A stretch of DNA of 64,000 nucleotides from Heterohyrax brucei (taxonomy: Eukaryota; Chordata; Mammalia; Hyracoidea; Procaviidae), in the NCBI GenBank assembly GCA_028571685.1, contig CM053140.1, positions 221,979,323-222,043,322 on the forward strand, given 5' to 3'. The translations under genes and the position numbers were made by a program. This document shows positions 45,847-56,460 of the stretch, in pieces. Position 1 is the first letter of the stretch. Every line of letters starts with the position of its first letter. The notes under the pieces are model-generated. The model saw only the letters and a list, made by a program, of their open reading frames with translations. It ran no database searches and was not told the origin of the DNA.

Positions 45847-46766
45847 TGCTGCTCTAGCAAATACCTAAAATGTGGAAGCCACTTTGAAACTGCGAATGGA
45901 TAGAAGATTCAGAAGGAACAAAGAAGGCGCAGATGGGGAGAAACAACAGAGGACCGGCAGCAGCGGCAGCGGCAGCAGCAGAACCAGAGGCAGCGCTGGA
46001 GCCGACCCGTGGAGCGAGAGAGGTCAGTGCCTGCGCAGAGTTTTCCTCGCGGAACGGGGTGCCTCTGGGCACTTGAATCAGTGAGCTGGCCTTGCTGACC
46101 CACGGAGTGAGAGAGTTGAGTGCCTTTGGGCAGGACGCTTTCCAGCAAGAGTGGGGTGCCTCCGGGCACTTAGACCAGTGGAGCTACGGAGCTTTGGAAC
46201 ACTTGCCCGGCAGGGCAGATGTGGGCCTGAGGCCCAGGCCACGCGGCCATAGGAAGCTGAAGCTGAAGAGGCAGATAGCGTGAGAAGCTGAGCTGCCTCA
46301 GTTTCAAGAGGTATGGCCATGACCTCAGGGGTTTGAAAGGGTGGAACCATGGCGTGCTGTGTTCGTAAGGGTGGAATTGCCACTCAGTTGGGCTTAAGCG
46401 CTCCTAAAGCCAATGGGACAGAGTTTCTGTCCAAGTGGGCCTTGAAGGCAGAGTTGTAGCACGGGGCTGGAGGTCTCCACTCAGAAACCAGAGAGTGTGG
46501 CTGATACCTAGAGTCTGGAGAGCATTGCTGTTGTGTAGAATGTCTCAGAAAATGTAAGAGTATTTTCAAAGCTTTGAGGGCTAATGTAATGTGTTCTGTT
46601 GACTTGCCTGTTGCCTGTTAATGCCTTCTAAGTTTCACAGATGTAGAAGAGTTTTTGTATTTTGGACTTGGAACTGATTTAAGACTTCTGTTATATGGAT
46701 GGACATAATTTTGCTATGGTGAGATGAATGTGTTAAATGTTTTTGTGATGTGATTTTTGGGTTGTC

Positions 46767-46777
46767 AAAGGGTGGGA
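46767..46777 (+). promoter_or_regulatory. Polypurine tract
   Basis: AAAGGGTGGGA lies immediately 5' of the 3' LTR, where plus-strand DNA synthesis is primed in retroelements. One T interrupts the purines. Confidence 0.75.
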
Positions 46778-47281
46778 TGTCATGGTTTGAATTGTGTCCC
46801 CCCCAAAATGTGTGCAGCCACGTGGCTGGGATATGGTTCCCAGTATCTTGGGACTGTCCTCCATTGTGTGGTTTTGCTAACTTGTATGTTAAAGGATTAG
46901 GGTGGGGCTGTGAATTCCTGCTATGGGAAAGTTTCCCCGGAGTATGGCTTGCCCCACCCTTAATGCTTTTAGCTTGCAAGGAATAAAAGGAAAAAGAACC
47001 AAGGACAATTTGAGAACCTTGCTACCATCAAGCAAGCAGCACCGGGAGCAGAGCGCGTCATTCAGACCAGAGGTTCTTGCGTTAGGACACTCCCTGGACA
47101 ATGACTGATGCAATACCGGACTTTTCTCCAGAGCCGTCAAGGGGAAAGTCTTTCCCTGGAGCGGACACCCTGAATATGGACTTGCAACCTACCGGACTGT
47201 CTAAGAATGAATCTTTTTTTTTTTGTTAAAGCCATCCACTCTGTGGTATTTCTGTTAGAGCAGCCCTAGCTGACTAAAACA
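46778..47281 (+). repeat. 3' LTR of the provirus
   Basis: Nearly identical to the 5' LTR. The downstream AATAAA of the 5' LTR reads AATGAA here (near 47208), and the T run is 11 rather than 12. The LTR abuts the second CCTTC duplication. Confidence 0.92.
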
Positions 47282-47688
47282 CCTTCCCTACTTTGAATTA
47301 CAACATAGCATCTGTGACTGTGAAAGAGTGCTTCTGTTGTCAGCCAAAAGGCAGGGCCTGCCATACCTGACAGCCTGAATGACTTTGGAAGCTGCCATAT
47401 AGCTTTTAGGCTTTTAAAATAAGACTGCCTATAGAAATAACTACTGCGAAGCCTAATGGCATTTCTTCTAGCCTTCATAGACCCACATCATAGAGTCGGT
47501 TGACAGCCTCCCAGTGACTCCATAAGTCGAGTGCTGTCTTTGCAAGCAAGGAGGTAGAGCCTGCCACCACAAAGGGTCCACTGGGACAGTCACTAGAGTA
47601 CACAGAGGCAGACACTGACCAACTCCTTTCTCAGAACTATGCCTCAGCTCATGTTCAGGCAAAACCAGAGAAAATAAAGAGCTTCTAC

Positions 47689-48611
47689 ATGGCCCATAGG
47701 CAAGAGGTCATCACCAAGCATTTAAAAAAACAACCCACCGTGGCTCCAGAAAGCTCCCAAATAAAAGAATCAAAAAATTCCCCAGATGAAGAAGGATTTC
47801 AGAAACTATCAGAGGTCGAGTACAAAAGAATTATATATACAACCCTCCTAGAGACTAAACAAAATGCAGCAGAGCAAAATGAAAAATTAAGCAAGCTATT
47901 CAAACTGATAAAACATCAACATTCTGATATCCAACAGATCAATGACAAAATTAAAGAATTAGACAATACAACCCAAAGCCAAAAAAGCAGAATTGACAAG
48001 GTGGAAATTAGACTTAGTGACCTTGAAGACAGAGTTACTTACACCAACATTTATGAGGACAAATCAGAGAAAAGAAATAAGAAAAATGAAGAAGCATTAA
48101 GAAACACATGGGACTCTATGAAGAGGAATAATCTATAATTATAATAATCTATAATTGGAGTTCCTGAATGGGGAGGGATAGCTCAAAACACAGAGAGCAC
48201 TGTCATTGAGTTACTGACAAAAAACTTTCCTGAAATTATGAAAGAAGACAGCATAGATATCAAAGATGTGTATTGAATGTCACAAAAAATAGACCCCAAA
48301 TAAAGATACCAAGACATATTATTATCAAGCTTAATAAAATGTAACATAAGCAGAAACTTGTAAAGGCAGCGAGACTCAAAGCAAAGCTAACATTAAGAAA
48401 GAAGCCTGGTACGCTTTTGTCTGACATCTCAGCAGAAATGATGTTGGCTAGAAAACAGCAGGATGACACGTTCAAAGCACTGCAGGAGAGAAACTTCCAT
48501 CCAAGAATTATATATCCTGCAAAACTGTCTTTTAAATATGAAGCTGAAGGTAAGACATTTGCAGATAAACCGAAGCTTAGAGACTTTGTAAAAACCAAAC
48601 CAAAACTATAA
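47689..48611 (+). pseudogene. L1-C ORF1 pseudogene
   Basis: The first 149 codons are open (47689-48138). They begin MAHRQEVITKHLKKQPTVAP and form a charged heptad-rich region (KIKELDNTTQSQKSRIDKVE), the ORF1p coiled coil. A frame disruption follows. The C-terminal domain is open again at 48417-48611 (PRIIYPAKLSFKYEAEGK, then FADKPKLRDFV), the conserved end of L1 ORF1p. The product would have been a trimeric RNA chaperone of L1 particles. Confidence 0.85.
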
Positions 48612-49858
48612 GACACACTGAAAGAAGCTCTTTGTTTAGGAAAACAAAACCAATAAGTGTATACTTAAGGAGATAATACAGGGCACAAAGTCCAGACACC
48701 TACTCAGGTAAAAAAGTTACAAAACTCAATCAAAGCTATGATATTAAAAGAACCAGTGACCATATCACAAAATCTACAACACAATTACACTAAAAAGATG
48801 GATATACTACAGTAGTTATGGTCCTTTCAGATGGCTAGGAAGTTAAAAAGATATGTAAAAGTTAAAATTGAGTTTAAGCTTAGAATGTTAAGGGGGATTC
48901 TAGGGGTAGCCACGAAGCACAATAACAATGCCTCACATCAAAACAAGAAACGTAAGACAGGAGTCTCAAGAACCACAAGACCAACACCAAAACAGATAAA
49001 AAGTCAACCCAGAAAGAATGACCCAGAACAGAATATTAACAGCAACAGAGAAAACACCAACACAAAAACAAACACATCAAAATGACAGCACTAAACACAT
49101 ACCTATCAATAATTACATTGAATGTGAATGGACTGAACCTTCCAATAAAGAGAAACGAAGTGACATCTTGGATCAAAAGACATGACCTGTCCATATGTTG
49201 CTTACAAGAAACTCACCTTAGACTTAAAGATATGAACAAACTGAAAATTAAAGGATGTAACAATATATACCAAGATAACAATAGATGAAGAGCAAGTGTG
49301 GCAATACTAATCTCAGATAAAATAGATTTTAATGTAAAATCCACCATTGTGGACAAGGATGGTTACTATCGATTGCTGAAAGTTTCAATATACAAGCAGG
49401 ACTTAACAATATTAAGTATTTATGCACCTAGTACAAGAACATCTACATATATCAAACAAACACCAACTACATTGAAAAATGAAATAGATCACTCCACAAT
49501 AATAGCTGGAGACTTCAACATTGCACTTTCAGTAATGGACAGATCATCTAGAAAAAAGCTCGGTAAAGACACAAAAGATCTTGTTGTCACAATCAATTAG
49601 ACCTCATCAACAGATACAGAGTTTCTTATCCATCATCAGATAATTATACCTTCTTCTCCAGTGCACATGGAACATTTTCCAGAATAGACCATGTTCTAGG
49701 ATATAAAGCAAATCTCAACAAAATCCAAACCACTGAATTATTGCAAAGCATCTTCTCGGACCATAAAGCCATAAAAGTTGAAATCAATAGCAGAAAAACA
49801 GATGGAGATTGGAACTCTTGGAAACTGAACAACAACTTCCTCAAAAAGCCATGGATGA

Positions 49859-50385
49859 TGTCATGGATTGAGTTGTGTCCCCCCAAAAATATGTGTAGCC
49901 ATGTGGCTGGGCCATGATTCCCAGTATCTTGTGACTGTCCTCCATTTTGTGGTTTTCCTCTGCTGTATGTTAAAAGATTAGGGTGGGGCTGTAAATCACT
50001 TCATAGGATCACCTCCCTGCTCCACTGTAAAGGGAGTTTCCCCGGAGCATAGCTTGCATCACCCTTAATCTTTTCATCCTATGAGAGACAAAAGGACAAA
50101 GAAGCAGGCTGAGAATTGGGAACCTTGTACCATCAAGAAAGCAGCATTGGGAGAAAAGCGCACATCCTTCAGACCTGAGGTTCCTGTGCCAAGATGCTCC
50201 CTGGACAAAGACTGATGCAATATCAGACTTGCCTCCAGTGCTGACAAGGGGGAAAGACTTAACCCGGAGTGGACACCCTGAATATGGACTTGCAGCCTAC
50301 CAGACTATGTAAGAATAAACCTTTCTTTGTTAAAGCCATCCACTCTGTGGTATTTCTGTTAGAGCAGCCCTAGCTGACTAAAACA
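49859..50385 (+). mobile_element. Solo LTR, family 1, in L1-C ORF2
   Basis: TGTCATGGATTGAGTTG to GCTGACTAAAACA, 527 bp, with AATAAA near 50312 and the 'agccatccactctgtggtat' 3' end. It matches the provirus LTRs along its length but differs more from them than they do from each other. Flanks GATGA and GGTTA do not match, so no target duplication is claimed. It interrupts ORF2 just after the endonuclease SDH block. Confidence 0.88.
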
Positions 50386-50577
50386 GGTTATAAAGGAAAT
50401 CAAGGATGAAATAAAGACATTTACAGAGTCAAATGAGAACAAAAACACACCCTATCAGAAGCTATGGGGTACAGCCAAAGGAGTGTTCACAGGTCAGTAT
50501 ATCTCTATAAATGCACCCATTCAGAGGATCCAAACCAATGAATTAACTACACAGCTTGAACAAGAAAAAGAGAGCAA

Positions 50578-51078
50578 TGGTGCCCGGCCATCACCAGTGA
50601 TAGCTACGATGGAGCTCACGGAGAGGAGTCTCATTGGCAACACAAGAATAAAGAGGTGCATCATGAGATCTCCACTAAAAGACCTCAATTGATGGTCCAG
50701 CGGTTTTGGGGTTCCTCTGAGAGCATGGCCCCTAGCCCTGATGCTGCCCTTTCCCATAAATTATAACAAAGATCCACTCTTTGGACAGGAATGGATTGGA
50801 CTTGGCAAGGTAGAGTGACCATATATTGGAAGCACTTTATGGTTCTATACGTCTATAGGATATCATCTTGCTGACCTCTGGCTGGTGGAAGGGGAGTGGA
50901 TGGACAGGAGGGGAAAGGAGACTGTTGGGAGGATGAGACATGTATGGAGCAGAGAGGAATAGTGTGCTGTCACTGGACAGGCAGAGCAGTGGAAGCTGCA
51001 TATAGGTGGGCATGTAAATTTATATGTGAATGTACATTTTCACTCAGTTATGTTACATAAAAATTAAAAAAAAGAAAA
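50578..51078 (+). mobile_element. 3'UTR-only L1 insertion
   Basis: A 501-bp L1 3'UTR piece ('tggtgcccggccatcaccag' to the A-rich tail) between perfect 16-bp duplications ending GAAAAAGAGAGCAA (50562-50577 and 51079-51094). It matches the L1-A 3'UTR from about 36310. It is a severely 5'-truncated L1 copy that landed in the ORF2 of another L1. Confidence 0.92.
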
Positions 51079-54000
51079 AGAAAAAGAGAGCAACAGAGGA
51101 ACCTCTCAGACACCTAAAGAAAACAAATCACAAAGATTAGAGTAGAGCTAAATGAATTAGAGGATAGAAGAAAAATTGACAAAACCAAAAGCTGGGTTTT
51201 TGAAAAGATCAACAAAATTGACAAGCCATTGGCCAAACTTACAGAAGAAAAACAAGAGAGGAAACAACTTGATGAAGAAAGGAGGTGGAAGATGTCACAG
51301 CAGAACCAACTGAAATAAAAAGTATCAACAGACTGCTACAAAAGAGTGCACTCTAACAGATTTGAAAACCTAGAGGAAATAGAAGAATTCCTAGGTTCAT
51401 GTCACCTACCAAAATTATCACAAGGAGAAGTAGAACAACTTAAACTCATCACAAAGAAAGAGATAAAAAAAAAAAGTCATCCAAACACTATCAACTGAAA
51501 AAGCCCTGGCCCACATGGCTTCGTCATACAATTCTACCAAGCTTTTAGGGCAAAGTTAACTCCAATACTACTGAGAATATTTCACAGCATAGAAAGGGAT
51601 GGAATACTCCCAAATTCATTCTGTGAAGCCAGCATAACCCCCACAAAAGAGGAGAACTATAGGCCAATATCACTCATGAAACTGGATGTGAAAATAGACC
51701 TCGAGAACATATCAAAAAAATAATTCATCAGGACCAACTGAGATTCACACCAGGGATGCCACACTGGTTCAGCATCAGAAAAACAATTAATGTGATCAAC
51801 CACAGAAATAACACAAAAGATAAGAATCACTTGATTTTGACAATCGATGCAGAAAAAGCATTTGACAAAGTCCAACACCCATTCATTATAAAACCTCTCA
51901 GCAAAACAGGAATAGAAGGCAAATTCCTCAAGGCAATAAGGGGCATCTACACAAAGTAAACCACCTACATCATCTTGAACGGAGCGAGACTGAAAAAATT
52001 CCACTTGTGAATGGTAAGTAGATAAGGGTGCACACTGTTACCACTTCTATTCAAAATTGTGCTAGAAGTTCTGGCCAGAGCAATCAGACAAGACAAAGAA
52101 ATAGAGAGCATTTGCATCAGCAAGGAAAAAGTAAAAATCTCCCTATTTGCAGATGATATGATTGCATATGCAGAGAATCCTGAGGAATCTATAACTAAAC
52201 TACTCAAATAGAAGAGTTCAGCAAAGTATTAGGATATAAGGTAAACACAAGTAAATAATTAGGATTCCTATATGCCAACAAAGAGACGTTAAAGAAGAAA
52301 AAACCAAATCAATACCATTTATTATAGCCCCCAAGACGATAAAATACCTAGGAGTAAATATAACTGGATAAATAAGAGATCTAAACAGAGAGAACTACAA
52401 GACCTTACTGCAAGAAACTGAGAGACTTACATAAATGGAGAAAGCTACCCTGCTTTTGGATAGGAAGACTTGACACTGAGAAGACATCTATTTTACCCAA
52501 AGTGATCTGTGTATACAATGCAATCCCAATACAAATTCCAGTGACATTATTTATTAAACTGGTGAAACGAATAACCAAGTTTGTTTGGAAAGGGAAGAAA
52601 CCCCTGATAAGCTAAGCACTACTGAAGAAGAGGAGCACAGTGGAAGGCCTCACACCACCCAACCTTAAAACCTATTATACTGGTCCAGTAGCTAAAACAG
52701 CCTAGTACTGGTACAGAAAGAGACACACAGATCAAGGGAACAGAGTTGAGATGCCAGAGATGCCATCATTTTTCTATGAACAGCTGATATTCGACAAAGG
52801 CCCTGAGATTGTAAACTGGGGTAAAACAGTCTTTTTAACGAATGGTGCTGGTAAAATTGGGTATCCATCTGCAAAAAATTGAAACAAGACCATATCTCAC
52901 ACTTTACACAAAAACTAACTCAAAATGGACAAAATATCTAAATATCAAACCTAAAATGATAAAGATCATGAAAGAAAAAATAGGGTCAACAATGGAAATG
53001 TTAATATACAACTTAGACTGGCTTCAAAATCTGACAAATGAAGAACAATCAACAGAAGAGAAAATAGATAAAGGGGATCTACTAAGAATCAAACCCTTTT
53101 GCTCACCCAGACTTTGTAAAAAAAGTTAAAAGACCATCTACAAAATGGGGAAAAAAATATTTGGCAACTACATGTCAGACCTACGTCTGATCTCCATAAT
53201 CTATGGAGATAATCTATAAGGTTCTGCAAAGTATCAACAACAAGGAAAAATTAAATGACCCATTTAAGTCATGGACAAAGGAGATGAACAGACACTTCAC
53301 TAAAGATGACATCCAGCCAGCCAAAAGACACATAAGAATATGCTCACGATCATCAGCTATTAAAAAAATCCAAATCATTACTACAATGAGATACTATCTA
53401 ACCCCAGCAAGGTTGGAATGATCCAAAAAACACAAAACAACAAAAGCTGGAGAGGCTGCGGAGAAATTGGAACTTCCTGACACTGCTGGTGGGATTGTAA
53501 GTTGGTACATCTCTAAGGTGCTTCCTTAAAAAACTGGAAATAGATATACCATTTGATCCAGTAATCCCACTGCTCCAAATACAGCCTACAGAATTAAGGG
53601 CAGTCACATGAACAGATACATGCACATGAATATTTATTGCAACACAGTCCACAACAGCAAAACTATGAAATCAACCCGGATGCTCAACAACAGATGAATG
53701 GATAAACAAACTATGGTACCTATACTCATTGGAACACTATGCAACGATAAAGAACAATGATGATTTTAGGAAGCATCTCATAACCTGGTTTCAGTTAGAA
53801 GACATTCTGCTGAGTGAAATCATCCAGCAGCACAAGGACAAATATCAAATGAGACCTCTATTATAAGGACTTAAAAAGAGACTCATGTACAGAAGAAAAG
53901 ACTCTGATGGCTGCAAGGGAGGGAAGGGTGGGAGAGGGCTGTTCATAGATTAGGTAGTTGATAGAAATTTGGTTGGGTGAAATCAGTGACAACACACATT

Positions 54001-54364
54001 AGAAAGAAGACCAACTTAACTGGACTTCAACATAAACTAAAAAGTCTTCTAAATTTCCCAATATTCCAAGGCTAGACTATCAGGTGTAGTGTTCTGGGGA
54101 CTGTGTTTTCAGGACACATCAAGGCCTATTGGCATAACTGGTCTATTGCAAAGAGAGTCTTCTGCACCCCTTGTTGGTGAATGACATCTGGGGTCTTAAA
54201 AGTTAGTCAGCTGCCATCTGATGTACACCAAATTATCATCATTATTGGTCTATTATTTTCATTCATGATATAGGTAGTGTTGCTATTGTTTGGTGCTAGG
54301 TGTAACAACAAAAGACAATTGATTTGTTTGTTTGGTAGTCAAACTCAACAATTATTTGGTAACG

Positions 54365-54485
54365 ACAAATATCAGGGGCACTGATTCTTCTTCAGTCTTC
54401 CTTATACATTGCCCAGGTTTCTCATGCATATGATATTAGAATCAGTAAAATTATAGCATTGTCTTAGAGTGCTATAGAAATAAAA
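54365..54485 (-). repeat. RTE fragment, antisense
   Basis: 'ggcactgattcttcttcagt', 'cttccttatacattgcccag' and 'ctcatgcatatgatattaga' are the complement of the RTE C-terminal region seen in sense at about 2660-2730. Confidence 0.65.
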
Positions 54486-54584
54486 CACATGTGTTTATTT
54501 AGACATAAAATATGGCACTAGGTTATATGTAGAGGGCCTATCCAAAAAAGATTAAAGAGGCACAAAAAATTAAATATATTTACT

Positions 54585-54618
54585 GCCAGCCAAGTGCCGT
54601 TGAGTCGGATCTGACTCA
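54585..54618 (-). repeat. Tail-only SINE fragment (I), antisense
   Basis: 'gccagccaagtgccgttgag' then TCGGATCTGACTCA, the inverted tail with one change in the palindrome. No body and no clear duplication. Confidence 0.7.
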
Positions 54619-54671
54619 AGTGATCCTTAATTAGCTTAATTTTGCAAATAAAATTATACCTAGGTGAAACT

Positions 54672-54900
54672 AAAAAACAAAAAGAATGAGCTCAGATTAC
54701 CTAGCAGAAACCATGCTGCCAAGAAGACGATGGGATGACATATACAAAACCCTGAAGGGAAAAATAAACAACAAAGGAAAACTGCCAACAAAGGATTATA
54801 TACTGTACAAAATTGTCTCTCAAATATGGAAATGAAATTAAGACATTCACACATAAACAGAAGTTTAGAGAATTTGCTAAGACCAAACCAAAACTGTAAG
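54672..54900 (+). pseudogene. L1-B ORF1 pseudogene, C-terminal part
   Basis: This continues the ORF1 interrupted at 44634: SSDYLAETMLPRRRWDDIYK, then KDYILYKIVSQIWK, collinear with L1-A and L1-C. Stops are present. Confidence 0.7.
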
Positions 54901-55933
54901 GGAAATTGAAGGAATTTCTTCAACTAGAAAATCAACAGCATCAGATATGCATTCAAAGATTCAGTGATCAACAGAGCACCCAGATACCATCAGGATAGGA
55001 AATCCACAAAAGTTACACAAACTCAAATCAGTAAAAATAGGAAGTCAAAGATCTGAGAATTTAAATGATGATGGCATTATACGAAAAAGATGGAAAAAAC
55101 ATTAACGTATTCATTGATCTTTGAAATGGGGAGCAAGTCAAAGTGATGCAAAGATATTAAAGACTGGTTTAAATTTAGATTAGCAGAGCAGACCACAGGG
55201 GTAACTGCAAAGGAAATCTACAATTGTATTCATCAAAAAGATAAACAAAATAAAAAGCAAACAAAACACAAACTCTCAGCAATTACAAAAAAATAAACAC
55301 TAAAAGACATGAAAAGAACATAAAGAAAAACAACTCAGCACAGAAAAGTGAATGGAATGGGGGATTGTGTACAACGCTCAAATAAAAGACATCAAAATGA
55401 TGGTACTATGTTCATACTTATCAATAATCACAGTGAATACAAATGCACCAATAAAGAGATGGAGAGTAGCAGACTGGATAAACAAAACATGACCCACCTT
55501 ATACACTGCCTACAGGAGACACACCTTAGACTCAAAGACACACACAAAAAAACTACAACTCAAAGGATGAGAAAAAATATATCAGGTTAATAAACATTCA
55601 CAAAAAAGCAGGAGTGGCAACACTAATCTCTGACAGTACAGACTTTAAAGTTAAATCCAACACATTGGATAAAAAGGGACACTACATAATTATTAAAGGC
55701 TCAAAACACCAGGAGTACATGACCCTATTAACTGTCTATGTGCCCAATTACAAGGCTCCAAAATACATAAAACAAACACTACCAACACAGAAAACAGAAA
55801 AAGATAGCTCCACAATAATAATGGGAGACTTCAACACACCACTCTCAGTAAAGGACAGATCATCTTTTAAAAAGTTCGGGTAGGACACAGAAAATCTAAG
55901 TGCCACAATCAACTATCTTGACCTTACAGACAC

Positions 55934-56460
55934 TGTTTTAGTCAGCTAGTGCTGCTCTAGTAGAAATACCACGAGTGGATGGCTTTAACAAAGGAAGGTT
56001 TAGTCTTACACAGTCTGGTAGGCTACAAGTCCAAATTCAGGATGTCCACTCCAGGGGAAGGCTTTCCCCCTTGTTGGCTCTAGAGGAAAGTCCAGTATTT
56101 CATCAGTCTTTGTCCAGGAAGCATCTTGGAGCAGCAATCTCGGGTCTGAAGGATGCACTGTTCTCCTGGTGCTACTTTCTTGATGGTGTGAGGTTCCCAA
56201 TTCTCTGCTTGCTTCTCTTTCTTTTTATCTCCTGTAGGATGAAAGGATTAAGGGTGGTGCAAGCCATGCTCCAGGGAAATTCCCTTTACAGTGGAGCAGG
56301 GAGGTAATCCTATGAAAGGATTTACAGTCCCACCCTAATCCTTCAACATATAGCATAGGAAAAAAAATCACAAAATGAAAGACAATCATAGAATATTGGG
56401 AATCATGTCCCAGCCACATGACTACACATATTTTGGGAGCACACAATTCAATCGATGACA
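55934..56460 (-). mobile_element. Solo LTR, family 1, antisense
   Basis: Plus strand starts TGTTTTAGTCAGCTAG and ends TCAATCGATGACA, the inverted family-1 LTR. Flanks GACAC (55929-55933) and GACAT (56461-56465) are a 5-bp duplication with one change. It lies in the endonuclease part of L1-B ORF2. Confidence 0.88.

Larger units (their letters stand above)
45826..46777 (+). other. Internal region of the provirus, non-coding
   Basis: It starts with the primer site and 'gtggggtgctgctctagcaa', typical of MaLR internal starts. It includes a CAG/CGG-rich stretch at 45955-45990 and a duplication of ~93-97 bp: the unit beginning 'gacccgtggagcgagagagg' at 46004 recurs as 'gacccacggagtgagagagt' at 46097. 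It is visibly richer in G+C and CpG than the L1 around it. Small frames (up to 101 codons) lack retroviral domains. Confidence 0.8.
45321..47281 (+). mobile_element. Complete non-autonomous MaLR/ERVL-type provirus
   Basis: Two LTRs (505 and 504 bp) flank a 952-bp internal region. CCTTC duplications lie at 45316-45320 and 47282-47286. A tRNA-Leu-type primer site follows the 5' LTR and a purine tract precedes the 3' LTR. By eye the LTRs differ at about six bases plus one T-run length change, near 1.2 percent. There is no gag, pol or env frame, so proteins had to come from a relative. L1-A, at 30145-30165, gives the uninterrupted target 'ttgtaaaccttccctactt'. It is a young insertion compared with its L1 host. 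Confidence 0.92.
49082..53870 (+). pseudogene. L1-C ORF2 pseudogene, interrupted twice
   Basis: The start ATG at 49082 is intact and opens an endonuclease domain: LSIITLNVNGLNLPIKRNEV, DLSICCLQETHLRL, then AGDFNIALSVMDRSSRKK, RIDHVLGYK and SDHKAIK in successive frames. A solo LTR (49859-50385) and an L1 3'UTR piece (50578-51078) split the gene. The RT block at 51756-51959 retains [15 protein letters not shown] with its catalytic Asp, and FADD lies at 52146-52157. Several stops and frameshifts remain even without the insertions. Confidence 0.88.
44640..54233 (+). mobile_element. L1-C: L1 inserted in L1-B, 3'-incomplete
   Basis: Starts with 'acaatggactagacacacat', the same 5' sequence as L1-A, and runs through ORF1 (47689), ORF2 (49082) and the first part of the 3'UTR, stopping near 54233 ('gctgccatctgatgtacacc'). 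The rest of the 3'UTR is absent and about 430 bp of unrelated sequence follows before L1-B resumes. It hosts the MaLR provirus, a solo LTR and a 3'UTR-only L1 insertion. The exact left boundary within 44635-44680 is uncertain. Confidence 0.8.
54234..54664. other. Non-L1 filler between L1-C and L1-B
   Basis: The filler contains an antisense RTE fragment and a tail-only SINE (both listed), plus sequence I cannot assign. It may be inserted elements, a rearranged end of L1-C or a transduced segment. Confidence 0.45.

Noticed and set aside
45872-46084. Arg/Gly/Ser-rich 70-codon frame in the provirus interior
   Set aside because: It comes from a CAG/CGG-rich non-coding stretch. There is no gag-like motif, and the duplication beside it does not keep the frame.
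45274-46986. Near-identical open frames repeated at 45274-45651 and 46635-47108
   Set aside because: The repetition is simply the two LTRs of one provirus. The frames carry no retroviral or cellular domain.
49854-50390. Target duplication around the solo LTR at 49859
   Set aside because: Flanks GATGA and GGTTA do not match, so I do not claim one.
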